Below are positions 42,561-57,500 of a stretch of DNA of 64,000 nt, one piece after another (positions within the stretch are counted from its first letter, which is position 1; the number at the start of each line of letters is the position of its first letter). The notes beneath the pieces were generated by a model that saw only the letters and a list, made by a program, of their open reading frames with translations, was not told the DNA's origin and made no database searches. The position numbers and the translations under genes are program-made. This DNA comes from Branchiostoma floridae (Eukaryota; Chordata; Leptocardii; Amphioxiformes; Branchiostomatidae). The stretch is from NCBI RefSeq assembly GCF_000003815.2, contig NC_049983.1, forward strand, positions 13,956,240-14,020,239, given 5' to 3'.

Positions 42561-45500
42561 ATGGCACCCATGGAACACAGACATCGCCCCGGTCCGCTGA
42601 AACAGGACAACAAATCTCACAAAACCGGGCGTCACCGCACCAAGGGGCAGATAGACAAGGAGTATAAAGGTAAAAATAATTTCCCTAAGTGTCTATTAGT
42701 CTAATATCTTTCACAAGATAGCGTTTGTTGGAGTGTAGGAGGTGTTGCTGCAAGTGCGGGCACGTGGATGTGGGAGGGGGGCATGTCTAGCCAAGCAAAA
42801 ATATAGTTATCCATCAAATCATCTAATATCATGGCACCCAATTATAAATTCTCGTGGGGAACCGTAACTTGTACAATTGAAGAGTAGACATCTAAGAGTA
42901 CAATACATTATGGATTTCTCGTGTGGTATGAAGAGAGCAAATCATACCTTATGAAATTTTAACGTTATAAATAACGTTATCAGCCCCACCTTCACACTTT
43001 TTTGTTAGTAAAAGAAATCAATAAACGTTGAGGGTAACCTCATAAGATTGGCTCTCTTTGAGCTTGATTAGAAGCACTGCAGTGTGTTGTTGATCCCCAG
43101 TATATGTATACTGTAAATGCAGAAACTTTCGTGGTGGTTTAATGTTCGCGGTTTTTCGCTGCGAACTTAAAACCACTTAACAGTTACTGCGAAATTAAAA
43201 CCACTGCAAACGTTTTTCCATGGCAGTAAGAGACTACAGTGCATGGTGCTTCCGCGAGCCTACAAGCGCAGCAAAAAGTTCTTTTTCCCACTTCCGCGAA
43301 ATTAAATCCCCACGAACTTAAATGCATTTACAGTATACAGTATCCTCTCCCTCCCTCTCTACACAAACGTAAAGGGCCACCACATCAAAACAAAACAAAA
43401 AGCGACCACCTCGTCTTTAACCAAAGTAACCATGACCCAAATCCGCGTCAGAGCCTCCAGCCAAATGAAGTTGACACGTATGTGGAAGAAGAAGATACGA
43501 GCGATTGTGATGATGTCACAGTGATAGCAGTAGGCAAAAAGCAGGCGTTTGGCAAAATATTGATTTACATATTAACCAGTAATTTCATCTGCTAATATAA
43601 AATATCAATTTTTAATCCAATATTTTCTGCATTTTTATTACGAAGTACCCAGCATTTGGGAATGAGTATGAACACGGATACTATCACCCAACTAGTGTGA
43701 TTGTGTGGCACAAGGGCAGTTGGATAATGCCCTATGCACCATTCCGAAATAACTTCCATATACATGATACCAGTCATTTTTAATGACACTAATCATATGT
43801 CAGTCTAGCTGTATACATCTTCTATAAGTATAACCAGGAAATGCAATTACTACTTAATGCTGACTTTTCTGTACTTGCAGGTCGTGTACCAGTAAAGGCA
43901 GGGACAAAAAGAGTGAAACGGGAGAAGACCAAGGCAGACAAGAGACATCATGTGAGTTTCAGTACCTGAAATCAACTTACTAGTACATCAATAGAACAGT
44001 TATTTTGGTGTAGCTACTGTGGCACATAGTACAAATGGGGGTTTGCATGCCACTTTTCTACAAGGTAAAGCAAGCTATTTTGATTTCTCGGAGTTCGTAT
44101 GGAAAGCCGTCTTATTCATATAATTCCTACTGCAGTGAGTAAGTGACCAATTTTTTTTTGGCCTTCTTTTAATTTAGTATAATACTAAGTAATGTAGGGC
44201 CTTCTGAATTCAGCATGTTGTCATCAGGACCTCCTCTGCAGAATTGCCACGTAATATTGTATATTCACCCCTCTGCAAAGGTTGTATCATATTCATATTT
44301 CTATCACAAGTTGTAACCAATAAAGAATCTCTGCATGACATACTAGTAATATCCAGCATGTGGAGAGTTAGCAGAAATTTTGTTATTGTTTACTGTTTTT
44401 GATGCATTGTTTTGTGCTTTATTTTTCCTTACCCATTGCAGGCAATGCAAAAGCGTCAGAAAAGTAGGGAAGAGGTATTCATGCAGAAAAGAACTCTGGG
44501 AGGAGCCACAGGGCCACCACATACTGTGGTAAGTGTATACCACTATGAAACAAGGTATGCTCATGAAAAATAGCTATTTTGACCATTAGGGTACACCAAT
44601 TTAATTTGTTGGTTCCCAGTTTCGCATTCAGTGGAAACGGGGTGTAAGTTCATTCACAAGAGAAATGAATGTTTTGAACAGTTTGCAAGGCTGTAATTTG
44701 AGTTTTCTGTCTATCCATCCATCCAGGTGATTGTCCCCCTGTGTGATGATGTGAGTTCTGAGGAGGCGTTAACAGAGCTGCTGGGGTGTGATGACACAGC
44801 AGTGGTGTACACAACACAAGACAACAAGATTGTCAACATGTCCGTACCACGACATAAACACAGATTCACCTTCCTCACTCCCCCCAGGAACAACATTGGA
44901 GCAATACTGGATGCTGCTAAGGTTGGATTTCAATTCAAGCTGAACTCTTTGTGCTTAGCCTGAGTACAGTTTTTTGAAAAATATGCAGATAATATTAGCA
45001 TTATTTCCTTTGTAAAGATATAAAGATGTTGGTCTTCCATGATACCATATGGAGATGTTTTTATGATGAAACGCAATAAATTCAGAAAAAAAAGAGGAAA
45101 TGGTGATTTTACAACAACAGCTGTCACTAACTCTTCTTTGCTGCTTATCACATGTCCAATACATTTCAGTGCCAGTATTGCCTCACTAGTTGAAAAGTTA
45201 ATCTTTAGCGCAATGAAGTAACCGTGAAGATAGACTTACACATGACAGAGAGTTCACACAGAGCATTGCCAGAGAGCTGGGTATTGAAAACTTATCTATT
45301 AGGAAGACAACCAGGCTTGGAAGCATAAGCCCAGGCAAAAATCGTCTACTACTGGTTACATTGTATGATACATCAGATAGATACCATCTGTTAAAGGAAG
45401 CCAAGCTCCTGAACCACAGTGAACAATATTCCAACATCTTCATAGCACCTGACTTGTCACGCAAAGAAAGAGAAACAAGTCGGAGACAGCGGGAAGAACG

Positions 45501-48500
45501 ACGTCAGAGTAAAACCAACCACATAGGGGGTAACAACACGCATCTTATGTGACAACGTGAAGAGGTTGGGCTGAATATCACACATGACGACAAACAAGAT
45601 AACACACATGATGGCAATAGTGATAATACACATGATGACATAGGAAATAACGCACATGGCGGGGGACAACCGTGGAAAAGTAAAGCAGGTCCATTAAAAG
45701 TGCTGTACACCAACACAGACCAATTCCCAAACAAGAGGGAGGAACTCAGGTTCATGGTGGCCAGCGATCCAGTGGACTTGATCGCCCTGACCGAGGTTAT
45801 CCCCAAGGCACAGATAAATCCGTTAAAGATATGTACACTAGATATGGAAGGCTACGAGGCCTTTACAAACTTCAACCCGGATGAAAGAAACCTTGGGAAG
45901 AGTGGCACAAGGGGTATTGTCATTTTTGTAAAGAAGTCACTGAACTTGAGTGTACAGGAACTGGACTTTAGTGCAGCCGGATTTCATGAGCAGTTATTTC
46001 TGAAATGTGAACTAGGCAACAAAGAATCACTCATTGTGGGGTGTATATATAGAAGCCCAACCTCTGATCCAACAGACAGTACGACCAGATTATGTGAACT
46101 TTTGTCAAATGTTTGTAAAGAGAAGGCTAAGCACATGGTAATAATGGGAGACTTTAATCTAAAGGAAATTGACTGGGAAGGGAGGACTACAGTTGATGGC
46201 GCACACCCCCATTGCCAGCATTTCCTGGATTGTCTTGATGACAATTTTCTAACCCAGCATGTTGAAGAACCCACCCGACACAGGGTCAACCAGACCCCAT
46301 CCGTACTTGACTTAATCATCACAAATGAACAGCATACAGTTGGGGAACTGCAGTACCTGCCAGGGCTAGGGAAAGGTGACCACTGCTGTCTGAACTTCGT
46401 CATAAACTGCAGTAGGGAGAAACCTCCTAGACCGGAGGCAAGGCGTAATTATAACAAGGGCAATTACCAGAAGGCCAAAGAGGACCTGGGTGGGATTGAC
46501 TGGGATACTGAGATAAGTCACATGGAGGTCTCTCAGGCATGGACAAGGTTCTGCGAACTACTCAATAAGGTGGTGGATGAGTGTATCCCATTGACTAGAG
46601 GAGTCCAAAGACCTAATAAGCTTTACTTGAACAAGCAAGCAATGGAAGTAAAAAACAAGAAAAGGAAGATGTGGTCAAAATGGAAAAGCTCTGGTAGTCT
46701 TGCAGACTTCAGAAGGTATGCAGCAGTAAGAAACTCACTTAGAAGTCTAACACGACAGCTGTGCAGTGAATACGAGCACAGGCTGGTGAGGGATCTTAAG
46801 GACAATCCCAAAAACTTCTGGAGGTACACGAAGTCCCGTCTCAGTACAAGGCCCAAAATAGGTAGTCTGGTCAAACCAGATGGTTCAATGGCACTGACAG
46901 ACTTAGACAAAGCGGAGGTCCTGAACAACTTCTTTGCTAGTGTATTCACGGACGAGAATACATCTAGCATACCCAGAGCTAACGCCAAAACAGTGACTTC
47001 AGTTCTTGACAATTTCGAGATAAGTAGGGAAACTGTAGAAAGGAAGTTATCAGAACTCAACCCAACAAAGTCAGCTGGACCAGACGGTCTTCACTCAAGA
47101 CTTCTGAAGGAACTCGCAAGTGAGCTGTCGTACCCAGTATCAGTTATTTTCAAGAAGTCGCTGGAGGCGGGATGCGTACCAGCCGACTGGAAGACAGCAC
47201 ATATAACTCCGATCCACAAGAAGGGTAGCAGACAAGACCCAGGAAACTACAGACCTGTAAGCTTAACCTCCGTGGTTGTCAAGACACTTGAGTCCATCAT
47301 TAGAGATGCACTCGTCGACCATCTTATGGCAAACGAGTTATTTACAGACGCTCAACATGGGTTCGTACCCAAAAGATCTTGTACCACTCAGCTACTGGTA
47401 GTCATGAACGATTGGTCACAGTGTCTAGAGAGGGGGGAACCAGTGGACAGCATCTACTTAGACTTCAAAAAAGCTTTTGATTCAGTTCCCCACAAGAGGT
47501 TACTCGTCAAGCTGCACTCATATGGGATAAGGGGCCATACACTTAAGTGGATACAGGACTTTCTCAGCAACAGGAGGCAGAAAGTAGTTATCAATGGAGC
47601 GCACTCCTCCTGGCGTAACGTCAAGAGTGGAATCCCGCAGGGAAGTGTTCTGGGTCCTACGTTATTTGTTGTTTTTATAAACGACCTGCCGGAGGTTGTG
47701 ACCAGTGCAGTGAAGATCTTTGCTGACGATAGCAAAATCTACAGACCGATCCTATGCAAGGAGGATCAGGAAGCGCTTCAGCGTGACCTCCAAGCTGTGG
47801 AAAAGTGGTCGGAGGTGTGGCAACTCCCCTTCAACGCTGGGAAATGCAAAGTACTCCACTTGGGAAGAGGCAACCAAAGAGCAGAGTACAGACTGGGTGG
47901 GCTAATTCTGGAAGAAACCAAAGTCGAGAAAGACCTCGGGGTGTCTGTCGACGAGCAGTTAAAGTTCCACGTTAACACCACAGTCTCAGCGCAAAAGGCA
48001 AACCAAATATTAGGCTTGGTAAAAAGAACCTTCAGTAACTTGGATGAAGTAACAGTGCCCCTCCTCTACAAATCGATGGTTCGCCCCCATTTAGAGTATG
48101 CGAACGCTGTTTGGGGGCCGCATTTCAAAGTCGACCAGAACACTGTGGAAAAAGTACAACGTAGAGCAACAAGGCTGGTCCCAACACTCAAGTCCTTTCC
48201 GTATAGTGTTAGGCTGGAGAGTTTGAAGCTACCATCACTCCACTATAGAAGAGCCAGAGGGGATATGATACAAGTCTTTAAGTTCCTCACGGGAAGGGAG
48301 AGGGTTAGTGCACAGAGTTTCTTCACCGAGAGTCAACATCAATCAACTAGAGGGCATCGCTTCAAACTTACGGTGCCACTGGCAAAGTCCTTGGTACGTC
48401 GCCAGTCGTTTGCGGTTCGAGTAGTACAAAATTGGAACTCGCTGCCGGCTGAGGTCGTAGAGGCAGAGTCTGTTAACGCGTTTAAAACGAGGTTGGACTT

Positions 48501-51500
48501 ATGTTGGAGTAAGAAGAGATACCACGATCGTCAGGAGGGTGACTACACAGGCGCAGCCTACTTCACCTAGACATCATCAAGGTATCATCAAGGTAGCTGT
48601 TTGGCTACCAGTTTTCCATGCGTTATAGGGTTAGGCAGCAAGGAGAAGCTTAGATATACCTTTATAGAGGAAAATGTTTCTATACATGTTCTAAAGAAAA
48701 AGCGAGACAGGTAAGATATTTAGAGATGATAAGTTTCTCTCAAACTAAACAACGAAACTAAATATGTCTTCTCATCCCAAGAGGACAGTCTGAGACTAAT
48801 AAGACATTTCTGTTTTGTTGCCCACAGGCTGCTGATACCCTGTTGTTACTTCTCTCCCCGACCCGAGCAACTGATGAGTTAGGGGAGCACTGTCTGACCT
48901 GCCTGTTTGCACAAGGACTCCCTACACCTGTCTTAGTCACACGGGTCTGTTTGTAGCCTCTTTAAAAAAAGCATAAAAGCACAGTCACATTCGTCATAGG
49001 CTTTTCGAGCAGGCTGTGACAGAACAGTCCAACAAGGATCTATAACAGCTTTTCCTAACAATACATCTAAATGTTGTTTGACATATGCACAGTGTCCAAG
49101 AATGCATACATATACTATAGTACCCTCAGTTTTTTTAAGAATGATGACCCCAATTCATTATAGTTTGCTTAACATTTGTCATACGATACCATTTAATGCT
49201 GTACTTAGGACACTTTTAGAACTCTGTAATGTAAGGCAGTACCATAAGATACCAAAGGATAACATTGTGTGATATTGCAACTTAGGTATTTTCTTACCAT
49301 TGCGATAGATATAGAGAAGTTTTGTTTACATACTTGTGTGTTACTCCACAGGGAATTAATAACTTGCCTGTGAAGAAGAGAAATGATGCTAAGAGAAGTG
49401 TTAACAAGGCCATGGAGAGAAGATTTCCTGACGAAAAAGTTCACACACTAGATTCTCAACAGGTAAGGTAACGAAGAAATGAAGGAAAAAGCAAATCAAA
49501 TCAAGATTTTACACATATATTATTCAGAATGAGGCCAAATGTTATTTTCAGAAACACAGTCTTGAGGCTAATATAATGTAGTACATACAAAGATGTTGAA
49601 TTTGACTTTGTAGAATGGAAACAACCAGACCTGACTGGTGTACAGATAGGAGTTTTTCATCTGATCTTTCACAACTTTGGCTTGCCAGGATGCAGCTTTG
49701 GTACTGAGACATGTGACCAATCAGAAGCAGCGTAGACTGAAGCTGCGTGACCACCGGCCGTACCTGCTGGCTCAGAATGTCAGTTACCAAGAGGAAGAGG
49801 AGGTATGCTGGAGTGGAAAAAATAGTATATAACTACACAGTAATAATCAAGAAAAAGCTTCAGAATGTAGTGTAATTGCTATGGCTTCAGCTAACCATCT
49901 AGTTAAAAGTTGACAGTCCATTTGTAACAGATACTTAGGGGTGGCGCCCATCTCCATTTCTGTGACCTTGGGCCACGCATTTGTGCAAGCCACTACGGCA
50001 GGGGCCTAGTCCACTGGTAGTGATGTGTGTTTAACATACTCTTCCTCATTAGTGCTGAGTGCTAAGCAGACAAAGCAGCATGTACAATTTTTAAAGTCTT
50101 TGATGTGACTAGGCCGGGGATCAAACTCCATACCTACTAGTATCGAATACAAGACGAAACCCACTTGGCCATCCAATTAGAATCTGTTGAAATTATATAT
50201 ATTAGAGAACTAACAGAAGTCTTGCAAAAGATTCTATATGTATATGTTGACATACATGGTTACTTTAAAAAATAAAAATAATTTTTTTTATACATTTGTT
50301 CCCCTCTACAGTCCCCTACACATGGGACACTGAAGCTGACAGGCTACTTGAGAGGCTGCCCCCTCTCTGTGAATGGACTGGTCCATCTTCCTGGTTATGG
50401 TGACTTCCAGATGACCCAGATTGACCTTACCCCTGACCCTCACCCCTTGCAGAAACAGACAGACAAGAAGAAGCAAAAAGATGCCATGGTACATACAGAT
50501 AGGTGTTGGCTCAGATGTAGCAACCAGCGGTGTGTGTACATTATACACTGATGTATGAATAGACAACATTACTAGCCTGAGGGCCATCCTCCATAGTGAC
50601 TGCTGGCTCAATCCTTTACTTGGTAACAGGGCTCGAAGTTAACTATGTCCCGATGTCCCGGGGCCACTAAAATTTAGGCCGGGACAACTGAAAAATCTTT
50701 TTGGGACACTTTTGGGACAATAGGAAAATAATCAACGAATCAACATCGGACATTATGTCCGATCTCCCCGCGGCAGGCTTTTAGCTAGCAATGCGTACAG
50801 CCGTACAATATACGGCCTTCGCTAAAAAAATCGCAAAATGTACGCCCTGTTTTTTGGATATACGCCTTTGGTACGCCCTTATTTTCCCCCGGAAACTTCG
50901 CTCAAAGTTCAAAATTCGCCGATTCCGGACGCACCGAGCCGCCATTTTGGGTGATTCTACCTCAAGTCTCGCGCAATCTCGCACTCACTCACATCTCGCG
51001 AATTGCGAGAGTCGCACCCGATTGGCCATTTCGGCGTGACATAGCACGCCCAGGCGCCATTATTGGTGGAATATCTGATATCCCCGCTGTTTTTGCGGGA
51101 AAAATCACGCAGGAAAGCGTAAAAACTTTGATTTGTTTACGAAAACTCGTCGAATGCCTGAAGTCATTGGTGATAAGTACATGTATAGGATTGTTTTGGA
51201 GGTTTTTTTTGCTTGTTTGTCAGTGGAATGTGGGAAAAACAACAGCTAATGTGACGATGACATACTGGGGAGGGGGGCGGTGTCGGCATTGAATTCTTAG
51301 AAAATGTTGAACGGAGGTCGCGATTTTTTCACGGTAACTTGAGATAGTACTTTTGTTGCAGTCTTTATTTCTAAAATATTGATAAATGGATGTTGTTTGT
51401 TGAGAAAATTTCGCTTAATTTGCCCTTGGAACACATCTTTTCTGCTATATATTTTCAATGAATTAAATGTTTGTACACATTTTTCTGTACTGTGTAAAGT

Positions 51501-54500
51501 TAAAACAGTGATGTTACAGGCTACAAGTAACTTTTCAGTGCATTTATTTTCAGCTATGTTCTTAACAGGGTAGATACACAAAAGAAATATAAGATGTACC
51601 TGGCAGTCCTGGCTACACTTTCTCCTCTGTTGGTTTGCAGATTTTCTTGTAGACTTCTTTAGCTTGCTGTTGTTATATATGTAACAGTCAAGTTTCACCT
51701 TTAGGAGTAAGGTTAATTTACTCTCCCTGATTGTATGTATTAACTCATGAAACATTATATTGTAAGGAATCAGTGTTATATTACTTGAAAATTACCTCAT
51801 GTATTCTTTAAGCCATACCCACCTCAAATCAAGAACACATACCTCCCATTCTCAGGACAAAAGTAGTGTTGCAGCAAAGACAAAAATTTGGCTATATTCT
51901 ACTTCAAAATGCAGGAAATAGCATTTCAGAGGCTTTAAATTTCAAAATTTACCGGGGGAGGATACCCCCGGACCCCCCTACAATGCTCGTGCCTTCGGCG
52001 CTCGTTGCGCGGCTCCGCCGCTGAGTGCGGAGAGTACAACACATTACAGATGTACACCCTAAAAAAAATTCCTAGCTAAAAGCCTGCCTCGCGGTTGTCA
52101 GGTGTGCGTACTCTGACTTACAGTTGTTGTAATACATAATTTCTGAAAATAGGGTTGGGACAGTCCATCCTCACTTCGGGACAGTTGAAATTTATTTTTG
52201 GGACAATGCTGGGACAGTAGGGAAAAAAGGTAATTTTGAGGCCTGGGTAACCACAGAGTTAGCAAGCGAAAGGACTGACCCAGTGACCACTGCGGAGGAC
52301 GGTACTCAGGCTACAACATTACTGCTATCAGTACTGTAAGAGCCAGTTCTAGAGTGCTGCAGTTCGTCAACAAGATTAACTGTACAAATCACTGTGGAAT
52401 GGTTTAACTCATGGAAAAATGTTTTTTTCTTGCTTTGGTGTCTTTAGACAGCCATTTATAGAAAACACCTCTCTTTTATTGGTGACATGTTTATTTACAG
52501 TTACTTTAGTATTTTGTTTATGGTAAAACCAAATGTTTTCCATGCCTACTGTAGGACACAGAGTCCCCATCCTCCACATGTATGGAGCAGGATGTGCAGG
52601 TCCTCGCCAGGGCTGACCCCAGCAGACAGGAGTCCCTGCAGGCTGAGGTGGTGCCTGACCCCATGGAGGGGGAACAGACATGGCCCACAGAGGAGGAGAT
52701 CAGGGAAGCTGAGGGTACGGCTGCGCCATCTTCCATTTCTTTAGTATCTCTTTCCTTCTTTCTTTCTTTTCTCCTTTCCTTCTTTTTCTCTAGCTTTGTA
52801 CCATTCTTTCTTTCTTTTTCTTCCTTAGTATCAGTCCATCTTTTTTTACTTTCATCCTCTCATCCCATCCTTGTTTATCAGCTTCATGTTAACATTCCAC
52901 TCCACACCTGCCCATGATGTAACTTAGTTAGCTATGAGAGTCTGTGATTTCAGCTCTTGCCAGTATCATTACCTGAGGCAGCTTTCTGGTCTACATGAAT
53001 TTGATCTGCCTTGCACTTGTACATGAGATCCCACGTTCCCTGTAACTTGTTGACCTTGAACCCTACAGCTGCCTTGAAAGAGAAGATCAAGACGGTGAAG
53101 AAAGTTCCCAAGGGAACCTCAGACTACCAGGCTGCCTGGATTGTGGATAGTGAAGATGAGGGAGACAATGCAGAGGTAGGGTCATGTATGAAGGGACATC
53201 TCATCTTGTTATGATAACAGCATTTATGGTATCTCAAGTACAATTATCAGTCGATAAGATATCAAGTTTTTATTCGTGTTCACACAAACATTTTACACCT
53301 GCCCATGATGTAACTTAGTTAGCTATGAGAGTTTGTGATTTCAACTCTTGCCAGTATCATTTCCTGAGGCAGGTTTCAGGTCTACTTTGATCTATGTATT
53401 CCCATGCTTGTTAATGATCGCTTTATGATTCTTTCAGCTTGTATAGTTTCTGCTATCCTTTCTGTGGATATGATAGATGACTTGGAAAAGAAGTTTGAGA
53501 TTTGATTTTGATGAAAAATCTATACAGGAGGAGTCAGACTCAGACTCAGATGATGATGCCATGATGGAGGCTGTGGAAGAAGAGGAAGATGAAGAGGAGG
53601 CTGGGAGTATTGCTGCTACTGAGGACTATGAGGAGGTGAGTGAGGGAGAAAAGAAAATACAGGGATAGGGGGTAGGTAGGAAATCCAGGAATGATGGTAT
53701 CTTGTAGTCATAACATTTTTTGCATTCAATGCTGAGCTATCCAGAAACTACATGTAAAATCAAATCTGTAAAGTGACCACCTCTACCTATGGATACCCTG
53801 GCCAATGTGACAACTCTTTGGTTGCCCCATAGATAATTCTTCCCATTCACAGGAGCATTAAGAATCCACCTGCCCACATATATAGAGCAGATTTCATTGG
53901 TCTCTTGAGTGGTCTTCTTGGTCTGAGTTTTGACTGTCCATGATATTACTGCTTACATTATTTGATGCCTTAGAAAACTGTTGTAAATTTAAATGTGTTA
54001 AGGCGAATGCCATCAACAAATGCTGTCGATAGCAACAAAAACTGGTAGAAGCTCTGGATGTGTTAGTGTTTGTGATTCCCATTGACACATTTGACACCAT
54101 GACTGTAATGCTGTACCAGATGAGCCTGGCTGGAGAAGACAGAGATGCCAAGTACGATGCAGGGTTTGATGCTGAGGAGGAGGAGGAGATGCTGCAGAAG
54201 TACAAGGACGAGCGGCAGGACCAGATGTTCCCAGATGAGGTGGACACGCCCATGGACGCCTTAGCTAGGATCAGGTTCCAGAAGTAAGCTTTAAGAACTT
54301 AATGGGAAACATTTAGCCTAAATGTTTTTGTTTTATGATTACCACTTTATCACATTGTGTATTGTGTAAAGCTTCTGATGGCAATCATTCCATTTGTCTT
54401 AATATAAAGCCACCTGCCCATGATGTAACTTAGTTAGCTATGAGAGTCTGTGATTTCAGCTCTTGCCAGTATCATTCACTGAGGCAGGTTTTAGGTCTAC

Positions 54501-57500
54501 TATTATTTAGTATGACAGTTTTGTTACAGTCCACTCAGCCAATCTGTGCTCTTATCACATACAGTCATTTTGGTCGTTTTTGTTGCTGTATGAAGTTATT
54601 TCTCTGTTAAATATACATTGTTTGCAGTAGTATGCTTTAAGTGTAGATGCTTTTCTATTCGCCAATACAGAAACCATTTATCTTTCACTTTGATAGGTAC
54701 AGAGGCCTGAAGAGTTTCCGTACGTCCCCCTGGGACCCCAAGGAGAACCTTCCGCTAGACTTCGCCAGGATTTTCCAGTTTGAAAGCTTTAAGCGGACAG
54801 CCAAACGGGTCCTGACTGCAGACAGAGATGACACTGATGCTGCCATGGTAGGGCATGTCATATCATTTTAAATTGCGTCGATGTAGATTAGACATCCAGG
54901 TAATTATAAAAAGATACACCAAAAAGCAGTTACTCAAGCAGCTGGATTCCAAAATCATACCCAGTCGCTTGAGTAACTGCTTCTTGGTGCATTTCACGTT
55001 GTGAAATGTATGTTTTTTGTAGATGTAAAATTTTTGACCTGTTTGGATGTTTGGTTTTACAATCCTGTATTTTCCTCTGTCCGTCACAGCCTGGCTGGTA
55101 CATCACTATTCATGTAGCAAATGTGCCAAAGACATTCATAGGTGAGTCCAAACATTTCCGATGAAAATCTTGGATGATGGGAAGTTATTAAACTGCCTCA
55201 TACTGTGGTTTTATTACATGAAATAATGTGTATTTCTTAGAATTGGCTAAATGCAGCTTTATTACACAATTCATTACCATGTTGTACAGCATAGGGTTGT
55301 TTTAAAACCATGAAACTTAACTTTCCCCATTGTTGTTTTAGAGAGCTACAGCCCCTCCCACCCCCTGGTTGTGTATGGTCTACTGCAGCATGAACAGAAG
55401 GTGGGCACATGTTACAGGTTCTGCTTATATCGTTTATGTTAAATGACATTTGTTTTCTGATCGCACAGTTGTTTGGTTGAACTTACTGTTTAAAATCTCC
55501 TGCAGATGTCAGTGGTGCACTTCCTTGTCAAGAGGCATTCTGGGAACACAGAGCCAATCAAGTCTAAGGTAAGGCATGTTATTTATGTTTTAGCAAGGAA
55601 AGTACATTTCCATGTTTAATATATATGAATGAATGAATGAAGAAGACCTTTATTGTACAGTTTTGCCCAACCGAGCTAAGTATAGGTCACAACAAGTCAA
55701 GATATATACATATAAAAGTATCACAAATCTAGTCTAACACAAAAGTTCAGCTTCTTCTTGCTTCTTGGTAATGGTGAAAATGTAGGACTGTATGGGTTTA
55801 GCTATTGTTGGTTTGTCAAAACGCATGAGAAATATAAACTTGTCAGTTCTACTCATGTGTCTAAAATGAGGGAATCTACATAAAGTTGTAAATCGTAAGA
55901 AGGTTTTTAGCTGTTACAGATATTTCTCCTGTGCAATATCTAATGAAAGGCAACAACACAGGGTTTTGTTTATTTTGTCTTATTTCTGTCTTTATGTTCC
56001 CAATAGGAGAGAATGATCTTCCATGTGGGTTACCGCAGGTTTGCAGCCTGTCCTGTTTACTCCCAACACACTCTGGGCAACAAACACAAGGTATGAACTA
56101 TTCTCTTAGCTCATGTGTGCATGTTAACGATATGAACCTAGTGTGTAGAAACTACATTTAAGCTTAGAATGAAAGCTTGTCTGTGTTAGTATGTTTAAGA
56201 CTGAAAGTTTACTTAAGAAGTAATGTACAGTTGTTGTCTTTTTACCTCATTAAATTTGATAGTAATCTTATCTTACAGATCATTGAAAGCCAGTCAATGC
56301 TGTACAAAACCAAATCTACTTAAAGTCTTGTTGATGTTACACTCTGATAAAGGGAGACTTTCTGTGTATGTTTCAGTTTGAGCGTTTCCTGCGGAGTGAG
56401 GGGACGTCCGTTGCCACGGTGTACGCGCCCATCATGTTCCCTCCTGCCTCCGTCCTCATGTTTAAGGAGTACCCTGATGGTAGGAGACTTCGTCTGTATT
56501 CTGGATACAAATCATGACAGGGCTGTCTCCAGTTTTAGATTTCTGCCCTAATCATTGTTTGGGAGCCCATGTTGTTGATTTTCCTCATTAAACATGTCAA
56601 TTTAAGCTTATGAAAATAGATTTTCAACTGTTTCATGTTAGATTTTGAGGATGGATGGGATAATATTTTTTCTTTCCCAACAAGCAAATTTCCTGGAGAC
56701 AGCATTTGTACCTACCCCAGAAGTTTAGTTTTTTACAATTTGTAAAACAACTCTGGGTCAATGCCAGCTCTAAAGAGTATACTTTTTCGCCTCACATCTG
56801 TCCATTGCAAACTCCTGCCATAGCTTGTTTTGGCATAATTTGGTTTGGTTTAAATGTATTCTTTATCATCTTAAGATGATGGAATGGCCAATCCTTTGGT
56901 AAATCCCAGCTGAACAAAACTCTGACAAAGTATTGAATGCTGGCTAGAATCTTGTGACAACCCTAGCTGTGCAGTGTTGTAAAGCATTTCCGATAAAGCA
57001 ACACTCTTGTCCAAAGATAGTATATTGTACATGTATGTTGAAGTTGAAGTTCTAACACCCAGTGTTATGACATGTCCTGACCTGTTGAAGGTTCCCAGTC
57101 TCTGGTGGCGACAGGTTCCCTCCTGAGTGTTAACCCAGACCGTGTGGTCGCCAAGCGGATCGTACTGAGCGGCCATCCCTTCAAGATCAACAGGAGGCTG
57201 GCAGTGGTTAGATACATGTTCTTCAACAGAGGTAAGTTTCACAATCAACATCAAAACTACATGAAGTTTATCATCAACTTCCGTGCAGAGTTTGTGTGTT
57301 AGGCACTAGTAGTGTACTGTTTTAGATGGATGAAAGGTAATGGCAATTTTTTATTAAATGACAAGTCAATTATTTTTCTGCCATGATGACACAGTTAAAA
57401 GGAACAGGAAATTCAAACTGCACTTTAGTTTATGGGTAAAAGATTTTTTTCTTGAAGCTACTGGTACAAATGCTGTCACTTCTACTCTATATGGCACTCT

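Larger units (their letters stand above)
45215..48600 (+). mobile_element. CR1-like LINE in TSR1 intron 4, 5'-truncated
   Basis: The element runs in the same direction as the host gene. Its left edge lies near 45200, where an ORF1-like frame is already in progress, so it is 5'-truncated. Then come the endonuclease/reverse-transcriptase ORF2 and a short 3' tail containing the repeated unit ATCATCAAGGT (about 48573-48594), typical of CR1/L2-clade ends. There is no poly(A) tail. It enlarges TSR1 intron 4 to 3.9 kb but leaves splicing signals intact. Confidence 0.85.

Noticed and set aside
50791-51292. Coding frames within the 1.6-kb TSR1 intron 8 element
   Set aside because: No domain, overlapping frames on both strands of a CpG-rich stretch, fully inside an element with defined ends.
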